Counted from the stretch's first letter, positions 9,501 through 22,261 are shown. The stretch is 64,000 nt of DNA from Bedellia somnulentella (GCA_963576735.1 OY755178.1:6448001-6512000); one strand, 5' to 3'. Notes: generated by a model from the sequence alone, not told the origin. Numbers and translations: made by a program.

Positions 9501-11995
9501 AGATTACGATCAAAATACTTCCTTAAGCGTGAGCAATATTAGAATCGCGTACAATTTCATAAGTAGTATTCGGAGCAGGACTTTCACGAACATGCCTGAC
9601 CTGCGAAACGTAGATTTATCTTTCAACCGAATAAATAACTTAACCAAGTACAGTTTCACGAAGCTGCCAAACTTGAGATATTTATCTCTTTCGGGAAACA
9701 TAATCGATTCGATCGAACCAAAGGCGTTTTCTTGTTTAGAAAATCTTGAAGTCTTGGAACTCCACGGAAATAATATGAGTTATTTCTCGCTCGACACTTT
9801 GCATAATGTATCTTCTCTGGATGTCACATTTACTTTGAACATTAGTAACAATCACATTGAACGTCTTGAGGGAGACGTGAGGGTGCCTATCAACATATTT
9901 GATTGCTCACGGAACGAATTGCAAGATTTATCCAGTAACTTTTTTATACATTTGGAATCTTCAATTCGTCAAATCATTTTATCGCATAATCAAATAGAAC
10001 ACATATCGAGCGATGTCTTCGGAATTGCGTTAAATTTAGAAATACTCGATTTACATATGAATAAAATCAATAACATAAAAAGAAAAACATTTAGTGACTT
10101 AGTTTCATTACAAATTTTAGACTTATCATTTAATTGTATAACACAATTATCAGTAGAACAATTTCACAATTTAAATAAATTAAGGTATTTAAAAATGGAC
10201 CATAATAATTTAAGGCTCCTGCCTAGAGACATTTTTAAAAATACAGTAATAGAACATTTGGACTTGAGTAGCAATGAGATTACAATATTTCCTATGACCG
10301 CTTTGTCCCAAATAGGGTTTACTTTAAGATTTCTTGATATGTCACATAATCGATTAGAGTATTTAGATAGCAATATATTTCGTAATACTCAGTTTCTATC
10401 AACTCTCAAATTAGGTCATAACCTACTTACAGTGCTCTCAGACAATACTTTTTCAAGTCTGCACGGATTGCGGCAATTGGATTTAAGTTTCAATTCAATC
10501 AAAGCTAATTTTAAGGAATTGTTCCACAATCTTCCCAATCTGCGACATTTAAACTTGGCTAACATTAGTTTAAAGTCAGTGCCTTATCTACCTTTGTCAA
10601 ATTTAACGTACCTCAATTTGTCTTCAAACTATATCAACAGTTACAAAGAGACTGACGTCAGACGTTTGAGCGAACTTCGCGTTTTAGATTTTAGCCACAA
10701 TCGCTTAACCTCAATAGTGCCAAAAATGTGGTACCATTTAAATAATTTAAACATTCTAGATTTATCATTTAATCCAATAGTGAGAATAACACCCAGTAGT
10801 TTTAAGTGGTTGACAAATTTGTCTCATTTGAACTTAGATGGTCTGGATTTTTTGGATATTGTAGATAATGATGCATTTTCACCACTTATTTCATTAAGAT
10901 CCTTGCACATCCCATCCTGGTCAAATGTTAACCACAATACATTCCGCCTGTCCAACATCACGCATTCTCTTCCTTATTTGTATAAGTTAGTTTTAGAATG
11001 GACTGATGAACAAGTCGATACACAACTCCATGGAATAATTGCCAGAAGTATACGATACTTAGAAATCAGAGGAGAAAAATTAAAAACAATACAACAAGAT
11101 GCTTTTGAATCTTTCGCCAAAAATCAAGAGCTATTTATAAGGATCACTGACACGTCGTTGACCGAACTACCAGCAGAATTCATGAAGCACCTTGGGCAAG
11201 TTCCACAATTAGGTCTCGATATAAGTTATAATAAACTGGCCACGCTTAATCCCGCAATTTTCTATCCGAACTATACGAGCTGGAGTCACGTTGCCACAAA
11301 ATTGCTTTCCGGTGAGTAAACATTTTCACTATTCCATTTAGCAATATAGGAAAATTGAAACACAAAAATATTCATCAGTTATCGTATAATAAATGTGATA
11401 TCAATTTGCTTGGCTTGCCCGACACGGAAAAGTCACATAAACTTGTTAAAACTCCACAATAATTTATTATTCACAGAGCAAACTCGTAGCACGGAATGAC
11501 ACTAGCTAACGACTCGCAGTAACAAGTTTTAATTCTTAATTACGTTCTGAAAATTGGATTTCCCTGAGCAAAGAAATAACGTTTTACCTACTCATACTTT
11601 CATTTCTGTTATGAAGTGTGTTTACATTTCACGGCGAGATTGTCAAAGACTAGTTAGATGTAATTTTTGTCGCTACCTGTTTGCAAAGTAAAATGTTGTT
11701 TTTCTTTTAAGGTGGTTTGATACTGATGGGCAATCCACTGAGGTGTGAATGTGAGTTATCTTGGCTGGGAGCATGGTTGCGTCGTTGGCTGCAGGAGAAT
11801 GAGGCGACTGCGGGTTTGCGTGCGGCAGTGAGAGCTTCTTGGTGTTACGACCAAGCGTCACGGAAATTGCCTTTGCTGCAACTCCGAACAGACGAGGCTG
11901 AATGCCATGCTAGCGCACTATCAAGCAAATCTTATGCACACACTATGCCAGTAACAAGTTTAATCTTCAGTATAATGACATTTCTTTTCAGCTGA
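6588..11995 (+). CDS. Chaoptin-like LRR cell-surface protein (four exons visible; 5' end missing)
   Basis: Exons: 6588-6769 (donor AG|GTAAGC), 8130-8240 (acceptor ttttccag, donor AA|GTAAGT), 8322-11311 (acceptor gtttcag, donor CCG|GTGAGT) and 11712-11995 (acceptor cttttaag, stop TGA). All three junctions keep frame and continue the LRRs, for example LNLQ-NNNIAHI and LLS-GG-LILMGNPL. The visible 1,188 residues are mostly LRRs of the LxxLxLxxNxIxxI type, probably about 40. Exon 4 has a cysteine-rich C-cap (NPLRCECELSWL) and a serine-rich stretch followed by a short hydrophobic tail (VTSLIFSIMTFLFS), typical of a GPI-anchor signal. Drosophila chaoptin, a photoreceptor adhesion protein, has this plan and about 1,300 residues. 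Orthology versus paralogy cannot be settled here. The N-cap and signal peptide must lie in unseen upstream exons. Two SINEs (7249-7385 and 7524-7778) sit in the first visible intron. Confidence 0.85.
7249..7385 (+). repeat. SINE family A, 5'-truncated, intronic
   Basis: Starts at 'cacccatcaccaacaacc' and keeps the 3' half and tail. It lies inside the 6770-8129 intron of the LRR gene. Confidence 0.85.
7524..7778 (+). repeat. SINE family A, full length, intronic
   Basis: Same strand as the host gene, within its first visible intron; ends in (tatg)n. Confidence 0.9.
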
Positions 11996-12220
11996 TAATA
12001 GTACCATTGTTCACATGTACATATCATAGGAGTTTAAATTAAATTGTACAAATTGTAAATATTTTTGTAATGACGTAAAAAACGTCAGTTTTAAATTTGT
12101 AAGTAGGATGATTTTTTTGGTTTTAGTTATACCATTATTCATAATAGGTAGTCATTCAATTAAAATTCGAAACTTGTAGCGAATACCTCTAGTCAATTAA
12201 AAATTTATCATTAACTGTAG

Positions 12221-12226
12221 AATAAA
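12221..12226 (+). terminator. Possible polyadenylation signal AATAAA of the LRR gene
   Basis: About 226 bp after the TGA stop, in AT-rich 3' sequence. It is the canonical hexamer, but no transcript evidence is available. Confidence 0.45.
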
Positions 12227-12972
12227 TAACGGAAGCTAAAAATTTTGTGTAGTTATTCGAAATGGTATTATTTAAATTTTATAATGATTTTGTAATATTT
12301 TGTTTGAAGTATTTATTAAATATCGTTTGCTCATATTACCAATAATTGTACGACATACTGACACTCAAATAACAAACAGTAAATTAAATATTTTTTACAG
12401 AACGCGCTGGATTTTATTGTAGCTGTCACAAAGTTTTAATAATATGTAAATGTCACTTAATCGTCTTTTGTATTACTCCGAATTTAAGAGAAATGTCTGG
12501 AGATTATTTTTAAGACGAGAATTATTAGAATGCCCCACCTCGCTGGCTTGAAGCTTTGTGTTTTCATCTGTACATTATGAGTGATGTCGTGATTTCGGCT
12601 CAAGGGCCCACCCGACTTCCCCCTCCCTGCCATCTCTCCAAACAGAATCTCTCATTATTCTTAAACTCGCTAAAAGTAAATTGCTGTCACAAAAACACTT
12701 TCCTGCGATAAAAAAGAATAAAAACGCATCTGGGAATACTGAATTGATTTATTTTACTCGTCCATTTAATGATTCTTAAACAAGCTATAATTTTACGAGT
12801 GACATTTTAAATTTTATGTAGAATAGATTTTACGTCACTACCATATGAGTTTCGAATTACTTTACGGCTTTCAAAATGAACAGCCTGTGAGTTGTGGAAA
12901 TAAGCCAAATTAAATTTATTTGAATACAGGTCAGATCAGGAAGCTCTACTCTGAGTTATATAAAAAAAAACA
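12227..12972. other. No recognised feature
   Basis: 3' flank of the LRR gene; AT-rich with one pyrimidine-rich patch near 12600-12640. Confidence 0.4.
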
Positions 12973-12986
12973 GTTGAAGCTAAATA

Positions 12987-13359
12987 ACATAAACATAATA
13001 TAAACGTTCACGCCGTTTATCCCCGAAGGGGTTGACAGAGGTACCAATACTTATAAAAAACGTGACAGCGCCACCTAGTGTCCAAAATAGGTACCCACGT
13101 TTTGCTTAGGCAGTGTACTCACGTGGTAGGGGGTAAGTCTATCGCCGTTTTGTATGAATACACTGTCACATGGCTAAGTACAACTTGGCCATGTGGGTTT
13201 CCTCACGATGTTTTCCCTCACCGTTAACAACCATGATAAATTAACCACATTTATGGCTTTAGAAAAGACAAATTGGTGTAGGCCCGACCCGGGTTTGAAC
13301 TCACGCCCGTCTGTTTACGGGCTGTTCGGTGTTCTACTCATTGGTTGGACTATCATGTC
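12987..13359 (-). repeat. SINE family B, full length with 14-bp TSD
   Basis: Direct repeats gttgaagctaaata at 12973-12986 and 13360-13373 bound the copy. The tRNA-like head is at the right end, and a short 'cataa'-type tail is at the left. Confidence 0.92.
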
Positions 13360-13373
13360 GTTGAAGCTAAATA

Positions 13374-14110
13374 GTTCAAGAAAAGGAGGGCTTATTACAA
13401 AAAATATTTTTTTTGTTAAAGTAATCAGTCAGAGATTGTACAGACAAGATTTTTGTTTGTGCCCCCTATACTTCATAAATTAAATATAATATGTGGTATT
13501 TCGAAATCACTGGTATAATAGTTGATTGATCAAATTACTTAGATTTCTGGCACACAGTCGCTATACTGTTATGTCTAAACATTATATACTGTAATTAAGC
13601 TACCGTTTAACTTGGAAACCATGAATTCTAACATGCTTATGCGTCTTATTTACTAAGAATAGTATAGAAGATATATTTCTGAGAGTTTGTACATCAAAAT
13701 GATTTACATCACTGACATAGATCATTTTCTCCCGAAGGAGATCTTTGTGTTCATTTTTAGTTAACATATGTTTAAAATATCAAACGCACCGAATATTTCA
13801 AATAAGAGTAGGGCCCCAATGCACACTGATGTTATGAATAAATCAGGCGATAGCTTTAAATACCTTTAATTTCCGGAATTATCTGATTCCAAGTCCAGCA
13901 GAGCAATCGATTTTTGCTATTTATGACTTTTAGCGCCACCAGTGTAAGCTGATTTAGGGCATGCTTTTAATATGGACTGTACGGAGCTTCTGTGATAAAT
14001 GAGATTGAGTTCAATGAGGTGTGGCAAGATAGTAAAGCAGCGATCGATAGTGGGACTTTGCAGAAATAGAAAAAACAGATACAGCGGTTTTATGTAGCAT
14101 ATTAGAATAT
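13374..14110. other. No recognised feature
   Basis: AT-rich; no repeat family recognised. Confidence 0.4.
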
Positions 14111-14364
14111 TGGCTGTGTAGTGTCGGCTTAGAATAGTACTATCCCATTTCTACCCGCGGCTGATTGTAAGAGGTGACTTAGAGTTAATACTCTATCAGG
14201 TCTATTAAAGAAGTTGTTGGTCGTTGCGGTTGGAGAACCATCACTAACAACCTTTATTTCATAATATTTTCCCCACTCAACTTCCAAAAGTGGCTGAGGA
14301 ATTTTTCAGTGTAAATCAGGCTACCCCTTCTAGGGATTTATAGCCATGAGTAAATATAAGTATG
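14111..14364 (+). repeat. SINE family A, diverged, 11-bp TSD
   Basis: TSD tattagaatat at 14100-14110 and 14365-14375. The body is diverged from the consensus but complete. Confidence 0.85.
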
Positions 14365-14664
14365 TATTAGAATATGAATAAATAAATACTAAAACCGGGG
14401 CACTATCTATTAACATACTTTGAAATTTTGTCTGGTGACTAGTTTATCCACCTTTTGTCCGAGGAAAACCTCACAGCCCATATATGTCCTCAACGAGGGG
14501 CTCATGTTAAACCTGTATAGTGATTTGGTCATAATACCTCGTGCTGGCCAAAATTGGGTTATCAGACTTACTTATTACAGTGATGGTAGCCAGGATTGGC
14601 GGCTTAACATGCCTAAGCATGTAATCATTTTATTTTGTTGGTAACTCTTGTGATTCAAGCCTGT

Positions 14665-14715
14665 AACTAAGGTGTGACATCCTTCACAACTGTAAGTGTA
14701 TGTCACATCTTAGTT
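14665..14715. repeat. 16-bp imperfect inverted repeat
   Basis: 14665-14680 is the inverse of 14700-14715 with one mismatch, leaving a 19-nt loop. It lies directly 5' of the LINE fragment at 14716. Confidence 0.8.
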
Positions 14716-14985
14716 CGAAAGTCTATTACAATGTTAATGATTACATTAATGATGAAGTGGCTTGGTGTCATCAGGGCTCTGTGCAGGATGTTTCTGGACT
14801 AACACCAAAATTGTAATGGACGTAAAAAAAATGTGTGGTGAAGAGTTTCTTACGGGTTCTTCTCTCAACAAAACTCCTTCCGAATCCGAAGTAAACTTAG
14901 AATTAAGTTGAAATTTGACGTTGAAAAAACAAAGATTTATCTTTTTACTTTGAAATAAATGATTATTTTATTTTATTTAAGTTGA
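14716..14985 (+). mobile_element. 5'-truncated relative of the LINE at 1-3590
   Basis: Encodes the last ORF2 residues (NDEVAWCHQGSVQDVSGL) and stops at TAA 14813-14815. The 3' UTR shared with 3405-3590 follows ('gagtttcttacgggttctt', 'cttccgaatccgaagta', 'gaaataaat') and ends in an ATTTT-rich tail. Confidence 0.85.
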
Positions 14986-15539
14986 AATCCAGCAAAAGAT
15001 AAGTATTGAAAATATAGTCTTCATAAACGGTAATACCACATAGATTAACTAGCGCCTAGTAAAGTACAATAATAACTAGTGGAAAGGGAATCCACTTCAC
15101 AATACATGTTATGTATGTACGTAATCAAAAATATTCATCATACAAACGTTTGCTCAAGTTTCTTGGCTGGATTTGGTACCATGTATTAAAATTTATGAAG
15201 TTATGAGAAAAAAAAACTTGTTTGTTCTTTCATTTCAATTTCATTGTAAATGCCACTGGAATATAATACATTCTGTCAGATTATCAACTTCCTAGGAAAA
15301 TCGCCTTTCAAAATATTTCCAATAAGAGATAAAATCTTTTATTTTACAGCCTGATTTCCGTTAATTGATATAATAAATACATAAGCTAAATAGACTCCTA
15401 ATTGGCTGAATATACCAGGTTGTGTTTCCGTTTGTAGACGTATAGAACTATTTTTACATATTACTTATATGTATATTTCTTACTGCAGACATCATTAAAC
15501 TAATTAGAAGTTGGAATACACCAAGAAATAATTTAAATT
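14986..15539. other. No recognised feature
   Basis: AT-rich; nothing recognised. Confidence 0.4.
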
Positions 15540-15675
15540 CAAATGTTCACGCCGTATATCTCCGGAGGGGTTGGCAGAGGTACTAAAAAATATAAAAATC
15601 ACGTTACATTGTCCCCTGGTGTTCATAGTACCCACGTTTTGCTTGGACAGCGTACTCACGTGATAGGGTTTCGTA
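15540..15675 (-). repeat. SINE family B fragment (3' half)
   Basis: Minus-strand 3' end ('ttcacgccgtatatctcc') through 'gtactcacgtgataggg', then homology stops; the head is missing. Confidence 0.75.
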
Positions 15676-16689
15676 GGCGGTTACCTAGTCTTAGTAGATT
15701 CACTAAGGGTTGGATTAGGTCGTTGCTACCGGGAGATTAACTAGGTCTAGATAAAACTACGCAAATGAGTCTTAACACATACCGGATCTTTATTGTATTG
15801 TAACAGATCTGCTTAGGGGTCCATACATAAGAGTAAATTAGGGAAAGCATCTAAGACTCCGCTGAATATCCGTTTGTCACCAAACTACTGAAAATTTTAC
15901 AGAATATATTATATTTATAATATATTTTATTGCCACCGTTACAACAAACACAACATAAGAGAATCTATTAGATACCTCAGTGGGTTCCCATACAAGAAAC
16001 GTGACTTTTTTGACACTTTTTGAAACTTGGATAAGATAATTAAAAATACAGGTAACCCTTTATTAGGTATCGGTAATACTTATTAGGAACTGTTGTGAAA
16101 TACCGCTCTGTTCCCGCGTGTAATAAAATTTTTATTACTTTAAAAAGAATATAACTTACATTAACATTAGTCACCACTATACTTGTCGTTTTGTATCCAT
16201 AGCGAAATGCACTGCCATTGCTAAAGCTGACCAATCAGAAACCGTGTACTATTTATAATAAAAATCATTTTATTAATGCTGACGAAAGTTGATAAATTTC
16301 CTAGATAATTTCGAAACTAACGTGAAGTATTATATTCATGTTACATACATAATGCTAAGTCTGTCTGTCTCCATTGTTTTCACGCATTGTAATTATCACG
16401 TAATATATTTATGATTATCAAACTCTGTTGTGTTGACTTCAAGTAGCACTTACCCATTTATTTTGGCAAGTGTCTTAATATAAATGAATCATTTATTTCA
16501 GGCAACAAGGCCCATATAATATTAGTAAAACTTAGCTTATGTTAGTATTTTACAAAGTAGTAGGCAGAGGCTTTGACTTCTGATGCGCATCCCTGAAGCG
16601 CCGGAACACTATTCCCTCAGGCCAAAAATTCTCTCCTAGCAGAATCTTCTCGTGGACTGCGGGAACCTGGAGCCAATAGGATTTGAAGT
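15676..16689. other. No recognised feature
   Basis: AT-rich; no supported gene. Confidence 0.4.
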
Positions 16690-16925
16690 TAGTAGGCCTA
16701 CTGGTCTTAAGTGGTGATATAGAGTATTGAGAATTTTCAAGTGATTGTGGGGAAATGTGACGGGAGACCCATTATCAATTACATTGCCTATCTTATAGCT
16801 AACTATTTTGTTTATCAATCTTATCCCAACTCAACTTCCAAATCGATTGACCTTTTTTTTCAATTTTGAAGCTGATGATCTGGTTACCCCTTTGTTGGAT
16901 TTTAAGCCGTAAGTATATGTATTTG
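16690..16925 (+). repeat. SINE family A, old degenerate copy
   Basis: Keeps the order of landmarks (gggagacccat, ctcaacttcc, ctggttacccc, aagccgtaagtatatgta) with many substitutions. Confidence 0.6.
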
Positions 16926-17499
16926 CGAAAAATTAGTTGTAAGTTTAATAGTAATTTTCATTCTTTCATTTAGTCCAATTTCAAGACCCATGAAAATACT
17001 GGAGACTTATCACTTATCGATTAGATAAAATTTGTTGCTCAACATAAAATTCTATACATTTCTGATCTGCAGTCAAAATAAAAAAAATACTATAAGTGCT
17101 GTAACGAAATGCAGATAAGAAAAAGGTAAAATCCTTCAAAAATAAGCGACATAAGCGTCTGTGGTTATCCAACGTCCAAACTTCCAGGGGTTATCATAAA
17201 AGTGCAGGAAAACGAGTGTCCCAAAGGTAAGCCATTCCAAATCGATTTCTTGACCTAAAAGATGCGAAAGCTCCGGCCAACATACAACGGAAACTTTATA
17301 GCTTTCTGATATTTACCAAAGAATTTCTGCTTTTAAACCATTTTTATGTGTCCTAATTTTCTCCGTGAACGATAACTTACATGAATTTGTATCGACCCAC
17401 AAGTATTCCATCATTAATTCTGTTTGCATACATGACCCTTCGTAGCTAAATTTAGATGCTCTTTTACACTACTTGTGATGGTGAGGGTTATGACAGTGA
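16926..17499. other. No recognised feature
   Basis: Nothing recognised. Confidence 0.4.
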
Positions 17500-17513
17500 T
17501 ATATAATTATTTT

Positions 17514-17762
17514 GCGTGTCGGCTTAGAATAGCACTACCCCATTTCTTCCGGTGGGTGTACGTAAGAGGCGACTAACGGTATTGGGGCTTTAAACGAATT
17601 TTTGGGCGATGCGGTTGGAGACCCATCACCAACAACCTTTACTTTTCCATCTTTTCCCGACGCAACTTTCCAAAAGTGGCTGAGGAATTTATAATTCCTT
17701 AGCTCTGGCTACCCCTTTTAGGGATTTACAGCTGTGAGTATATGTATGTATGTATATGTATG
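17514..17762 (+). repeat. SINE family A with 14-bp TSD
   Basis: TSD tatataattatttt at 17500-17513 and 17763-17776. The first few bases of the usual head are missing. Confidence 0.9.
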
Positions 17763-17943
17763 TATATAATTATTTTTAGCATAGGAATACGAAAATAAAA
17801 TAAAGAAATATTACACTTAATCGAGCTTCACAATAAGGTCTCTTCTAATATAGAGAAAAGAGAATACAATACTGTTCTAAACATACACGGCATATTCAGC
17901 TAAAATATTACTTAGCCAAGTACTGTTGTCATTTAAAATTTAT

Positions 17944-18150
17944 TAAGTGTAGTATCGGCTTAAGATAACAGTAACCCATTTCATCTTGTTGTTTCGTAAG
18001 AGGCTACTAAGGCTAAAAGTGAGTTTTGTTGATTTGGCTGGAAACCCGTCACCAACCATTTCTAAGTTTACAATATTTTTAAAATATTATTCCAGAAGTG
18101 GCTGAATTTGATATTCTTAATTATTATTATTATAATAAGGTCTGGCCCGT
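17944..18150 (+). repeat. SINE family A, degenerate
   Basis: Head 'gtgtagtatcggcttaag' and 'cgtaagaggctactaagg' are recognisable; the 3' half has decayed. Confidence 0.6.
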
Positions 18151-18252
18151 ATTCGCCTTCATAGATCTAACTATAAGTAACATCTACTTACAAGATATTC
18201 GTAGGGTAAATTATCAATGACAATCAGATAATACCAATACTACGAAAAGAAG

Positions 18253-18492
18253 TGTAATGCCGGCTTAGAATGTCGCTACCCCTTTCTACCCACGGGTGTC
18301 GTAAGAGGCGATTAAGGGTATTGGGGCTTTTTATTGGATTTTTGGGCGATGCGGTTGGAGACCCATCACCAAAAACCTTTATTTTTACCATCTTTTCCCC
18401 ACTCAACTTCCAAAAGTGGCTGAGGAATTTATAATTCCTTAGCTCTGGTTACCCCTTCTAGGGAAATATAGCCGTGAGTATATGTATGTATG
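18253..18492 (+). repeat. SINE family A with 12-bp TSD
   Basis: Perfect TSD tacgaaaagaag at 18241-18252 and 18493-18504, directly abutting head and tail. Confidence 0.92.
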
Positions 18493-18504
18493 TACGAAAA
18501 GAAG

Positions 18505-18968
18505 AAGGATTGTAGAAACCAAAACTCATAATATTCATTGACACAACACAAAGTAATTACTCACCTAATCAAAACTCAAAAACATCGACCGCAATCGTAA
18601 ATAATCTGTCTAACCGTACATCTAAAATCATTTCGAAAATAAATTTTTCGCTATTAGTATTCAGAGCAGGCAAGATATAAAGGCGGGCACAATAAAACTT
18701 GGGTCTCTGTTTAAATGGAGTACCTCGGTTTTACACGTAAACATGACGATGCCCGGACATTTGAATACTAAGATAACGCAACATTTATGTAGCTAAGGGA
18801 CCCCCGTTAATATGCTAATAAGACACGAATACAACTATATTATGAAAAAGAGAAGTTAATACTTGCTATGTTGTTGATTAAATATAGTGTTTAAATTAAT
18901 TAGATGGGGAAGTGCCACTCTAGGCCGACATACAAAACATATACATAAGTGTCTTTTTTTTCTTTTTA
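18505..18968. other. No recognised feature
   Basis: AT-rich; nothing recognised. Confidence 0.4.
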
Positions 18969-18990
18969 CTATATTACCTGAGTAAGTTCC

Positions 18991-19236
18991 ACTGTGTAGT
19001 GTCGGCTTAGAAAAGCACTACCCCATTTCTTCCGGTGGGTTTACGTAAGAGGTGACTAACGGTATTGAGGCTTTTAAGGGATTTTTGGGCGATAAGGTTG
19101 GAGACCCATCACCATCAACCTTTATTTCACCTTCTCTCCCCCACTCAACTTTCCAAAAGTGACTGAGGAATTTCTAATTCCTTAGCTCTGGCTACCCCTT
19201 CTAGGGATTTATAGCCGTGAGCATATGTATGTTTGT
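18991..19236 (+). repeat. SINE family A inserted beside an older partial copy
   Basis: Flanked by an approximately 22-bp duplication with one mismatch (about 18969-18990 and 19236-19257; core attacctgagtaa). The partial copy at 19250-19335 begins in the right-hand duplication. Confidence 0.88.
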
Positions 19237-19249
19237 ATATTACCTGAGT

Positions 19250-19335
19250 AACTTCCAAAAGCGTCTGAAGAGTTGCTGATTCTGCGGCTCTGGCTACCCT
19301 TTTTTGGGGTTATAGCGGTTTGTATAGTTGCTTAT
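19250..19335 (+). repeat. SINE family A 3' fragment (older)
   Basis: 'acttccaaaagcgtctgaag' to 'ttatagcggtttgtatag': only the 3' half, diverged. Confidence 0.65.
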
Positions 19336-20819
19336 TTATAAAATATATATTTTTTTTAAATGGTTAAGTAGCACGTTTAGCAACTGACTGCAAACACAGA
19401 GCTCTCAAAATAAAAAGAAAAAAATCCATAAAAAATATTTCTCAGCTAAGGCCAGCATTACATAGTGAAATCTACACTAACACGAATCATATCTGGTCAC
19501 TCACCAATTTACATTTCAATCGAAAACTGAACTTTGTTCCCAGGTCAGCTAATTAAACAATTTAGAAGTTTAACAGAAAAAAACATCGCAAGCAATTCTC
19601 TTTTAATACGGTACGTTGGCGAAAAACCGAAAGTCATAATTCGGAGTTCCTATTGTTCCACCTTTTCGCCATTGAAAATGTAGAGTCATCAGTATGCAAA
19701 ACGAGCTTTTGTTAATTGTGATTCATTTTCCAAGTTTCGCCAACTAAACATCGTATTTCTACGCGGCTTTTGCAGAGAATCAAATCAATATTTATGTGTT
19801 GACCATTATATCATTTTATTGCGGATGAAGCATAAACTTTTATTTCGATGAAAATCGAAGTGGCTATTCTATACCTCTTAAAAATTTAAGACTTTATTTA
19901 AAAAATAAATCTAGGTAGTAAAAATAATATCATTTGGATACTCACAATTGCCAATAAATACTAATCATTAAAATAGCATTCATTTTATTTACCTTAATAG
20001 CTCGGCGGGAAGATTACCGAATTTAATGAGGACATAACGGAAGCGTGATTTCAAGCAAATACTTATATCAATGGTTTCATCAAGATTGTCACGTGACTTG
20101 CTGGCCTTAACAGGTATACAAAGATGCAGTCAAACAACTATAGCTTGTGGAGATCCCTTTCCTCAGCCTTTTGCATTTTAACCCTGTCTTGACTTTTACT
20201 AGACTGTTCACGCGATAGTGAACAACGGCTCAATGCTGATGGCCAAAGACCATCAGGTGCTGGATTAATATAAAAATAAACTGAAAATTTCGCCATTGAG
20301 GAATAATCGTAGTTATAAGTCTTCCATGCTAAACAAAATGACACATAGAAAAAAAACGGTACGCATGAACAATTGCTGTTGCTGGTTTTGTTTCTTTTAT
20401 TGGCAACCTGTATTACGATTTATACCTCTTATTTTATATATCATAAAACACGGATTAATTAAAAGTATTCCGAGTAATTTGATTTCCAACAAAATTAATC
20501 AATTGAACTCCTATACTATCCTCTTGACATTTAACTCTCCGGAACATCATACCCACATTAGTCCTAACAAAGATTCGTTTCATTCTTCAATCCCGGCTCG
20601 GAATGTATCTAATATCCGTAATTAGGAACGCACGTGATGAATCCCGCGCTGTCACACAGACGCGCCGCAGTGACAGCGCAATGACGGCTTTATAGCTCAC
20701 GGATTAAACCAAAGCCTGCTTGCTTTGGAAATATAGTCGTATGCGAACAAGATTTGTTAATGTAGAATGGTAATGTAGTTTTATATAAAAATATAAAGAT
20801 CAGATAGCTCTGTGATTGT
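19336..20819. other. No recognised feature
   Basis: AT-rich, with a GC-richer patch at 20635-20700 (cgcgctgtcacacagacgcg). Small open frames here show no recognisable domain. Confidence 0.4.
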
Positions 20820-21048
20820 GTGTGTTGTCGGTTTAGAACAGCAATACCTCGTCTCTTAAGAGGCGACTAAGGGTATTGGGATTTTTTAATGGATTTTTGG
20901 GTGATGTGTTTGGAGACTTATCGCCAACAGCCTTTATTTTACCATCTTTTCCCCACACAAAAGTGGCTGAAAAATGTCTTCTTCCTTAGCTTTGGCTACC
21001 CTTTCTAGGGATTTATAGCCGTGAGTATATTTATGTATGTATGTATGA
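20820..21048 (+). repeat. SINE family A, internally shortened head
   Basis: Head 'gtgttgtcggtttagaacagc' is joined early to 'ttaagaggcgactaaggg'; the tail is tatg-rich. Confidence 0.8.
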
Positions 21049-21414
21049 ATATAGATTTTTATGTAAAATATATGGAGATTGAGCCATATGTTTAAACAAT
21101 AGAACACCTTTGAACCCCATGAGTGCATACACATACATACTTTTGTTAACTTTATTCAAGCATTTTTTATCCACTAACAATTATTATTATGCGTGTGTTT
21201 GATTTAGTTAAATTACGTTTAGTCCACGAATTTCAAAATAAAACAACCTAGTCCTGGAAACCTAAGACCTGAAACAGTAGTCAATAAAACGATAGTAAAA
21301 AGTGTCAAGTTCATCTTGAGAAAAATTTGTGCGTTTAATCTTGAGTCCAGGGATTCAATTTGATGTAAAGAACAAAACTGATTTGGCTTTAAATCTATTT
21401 TGATATGGCTTTGA

Positions 21415-21640
21415 AAAGCCAACCCATTTCTCCCTGAGAGTATGAGGCGGCTATGAGCACGGGGCTATTTAGTGGTTGTTGGGCGATGCCACTGGAGACC
21501 CAGTACCAACGGTACATTATTTGTACTGTCTTATTCCCAATTAACTTCCAAAAGTAACTAAGGAAATTACAATTCTGAAAGTCTGGCTACCCTTTATGGG
21601 ATTTATAGCCCTGAGTATATACATAATATATAATACATAA
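21415..21640 (+). repeat. SINE family A, diverged
   Basis: 'ggagacccagtaccaac' and 'gggatttatagccctgagta' are recognisable; the head is largely lost. Confidence 0.65.
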
Positions 21641-21660
21641 TATATATACATATACATAAT

Positions 21661-21846
21661 ATGTTGTTGTACATCTATCTCACATGACTCTAATTTATTG
21701 ACCTCTCCATTCAAAGGTTGTCTGGAAGAGATCGCTTTTAGTGATAAGACCGCCAATTGTACTTTTGTTAATTCATTCTGTGTATTTGTAATTGTTTTTC
21801 CATATTTGATGTACAATAAAGAGTTTTCTATTCTATTCTATTCTAT
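21661..21846 (+). mobile_element. LINE 3' end with (ATTCT)n tail
   Basis: 'ggttgtctggaagagatcgc' and 'gtacaataaagagtttt' followed by repeated ATTCT. It matches 30178-30362 (opposite strand). This tail type is common in lepidopteran LINEs. Confidence 0.75.
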
Positions 21847-22261
21847 AAATGTATGTATCTGGTAAAATAGATTTTTTGAAATGGTGAAGGTTTTTTAATC
21901 GCTGAACATTTCCGACAATGTGTCACGTTTAGCGAGTGAGAGCCCATCCCAATAGAGCAATCAAATGAGTTTTTTAGTAACAAACAAGTACGTTAATAAT
22001 AAACATTGACATGTCTGTGATCACAGTTAGACTTGCATCTGTACGTATCTGTGCATGTTTGTATGAGTGAGATAATTCACGAGGGTTGCCCACTTTGTTG
22101 TAGTGTGGTGTGTACTAGAGCTGTACTTTCAGAAGATTTCTTGACAATTTGGTAACTTAATAGCCACTGAATTTTTGACAGGGATTGTACAAACTGAATA
22201 CAGTAATAACAAAATTGAAATTGATTATTTAATCTACATATAGTATCTACGTAAACCATTG
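21847..22261. other. No recognised feature
   Basis: AT-rich; nothing recognised. Confidence 0.4.

Noticed and set aside
9510..10373. Minus-strand open frames under the large LRR exon
   Set aside because: Antisense to a well-supported exon; no domain recognised.
20296..20625. 109-residue plus-strand ORF
   Set aside because: AT-rich with no recognised domain and no supporting context.
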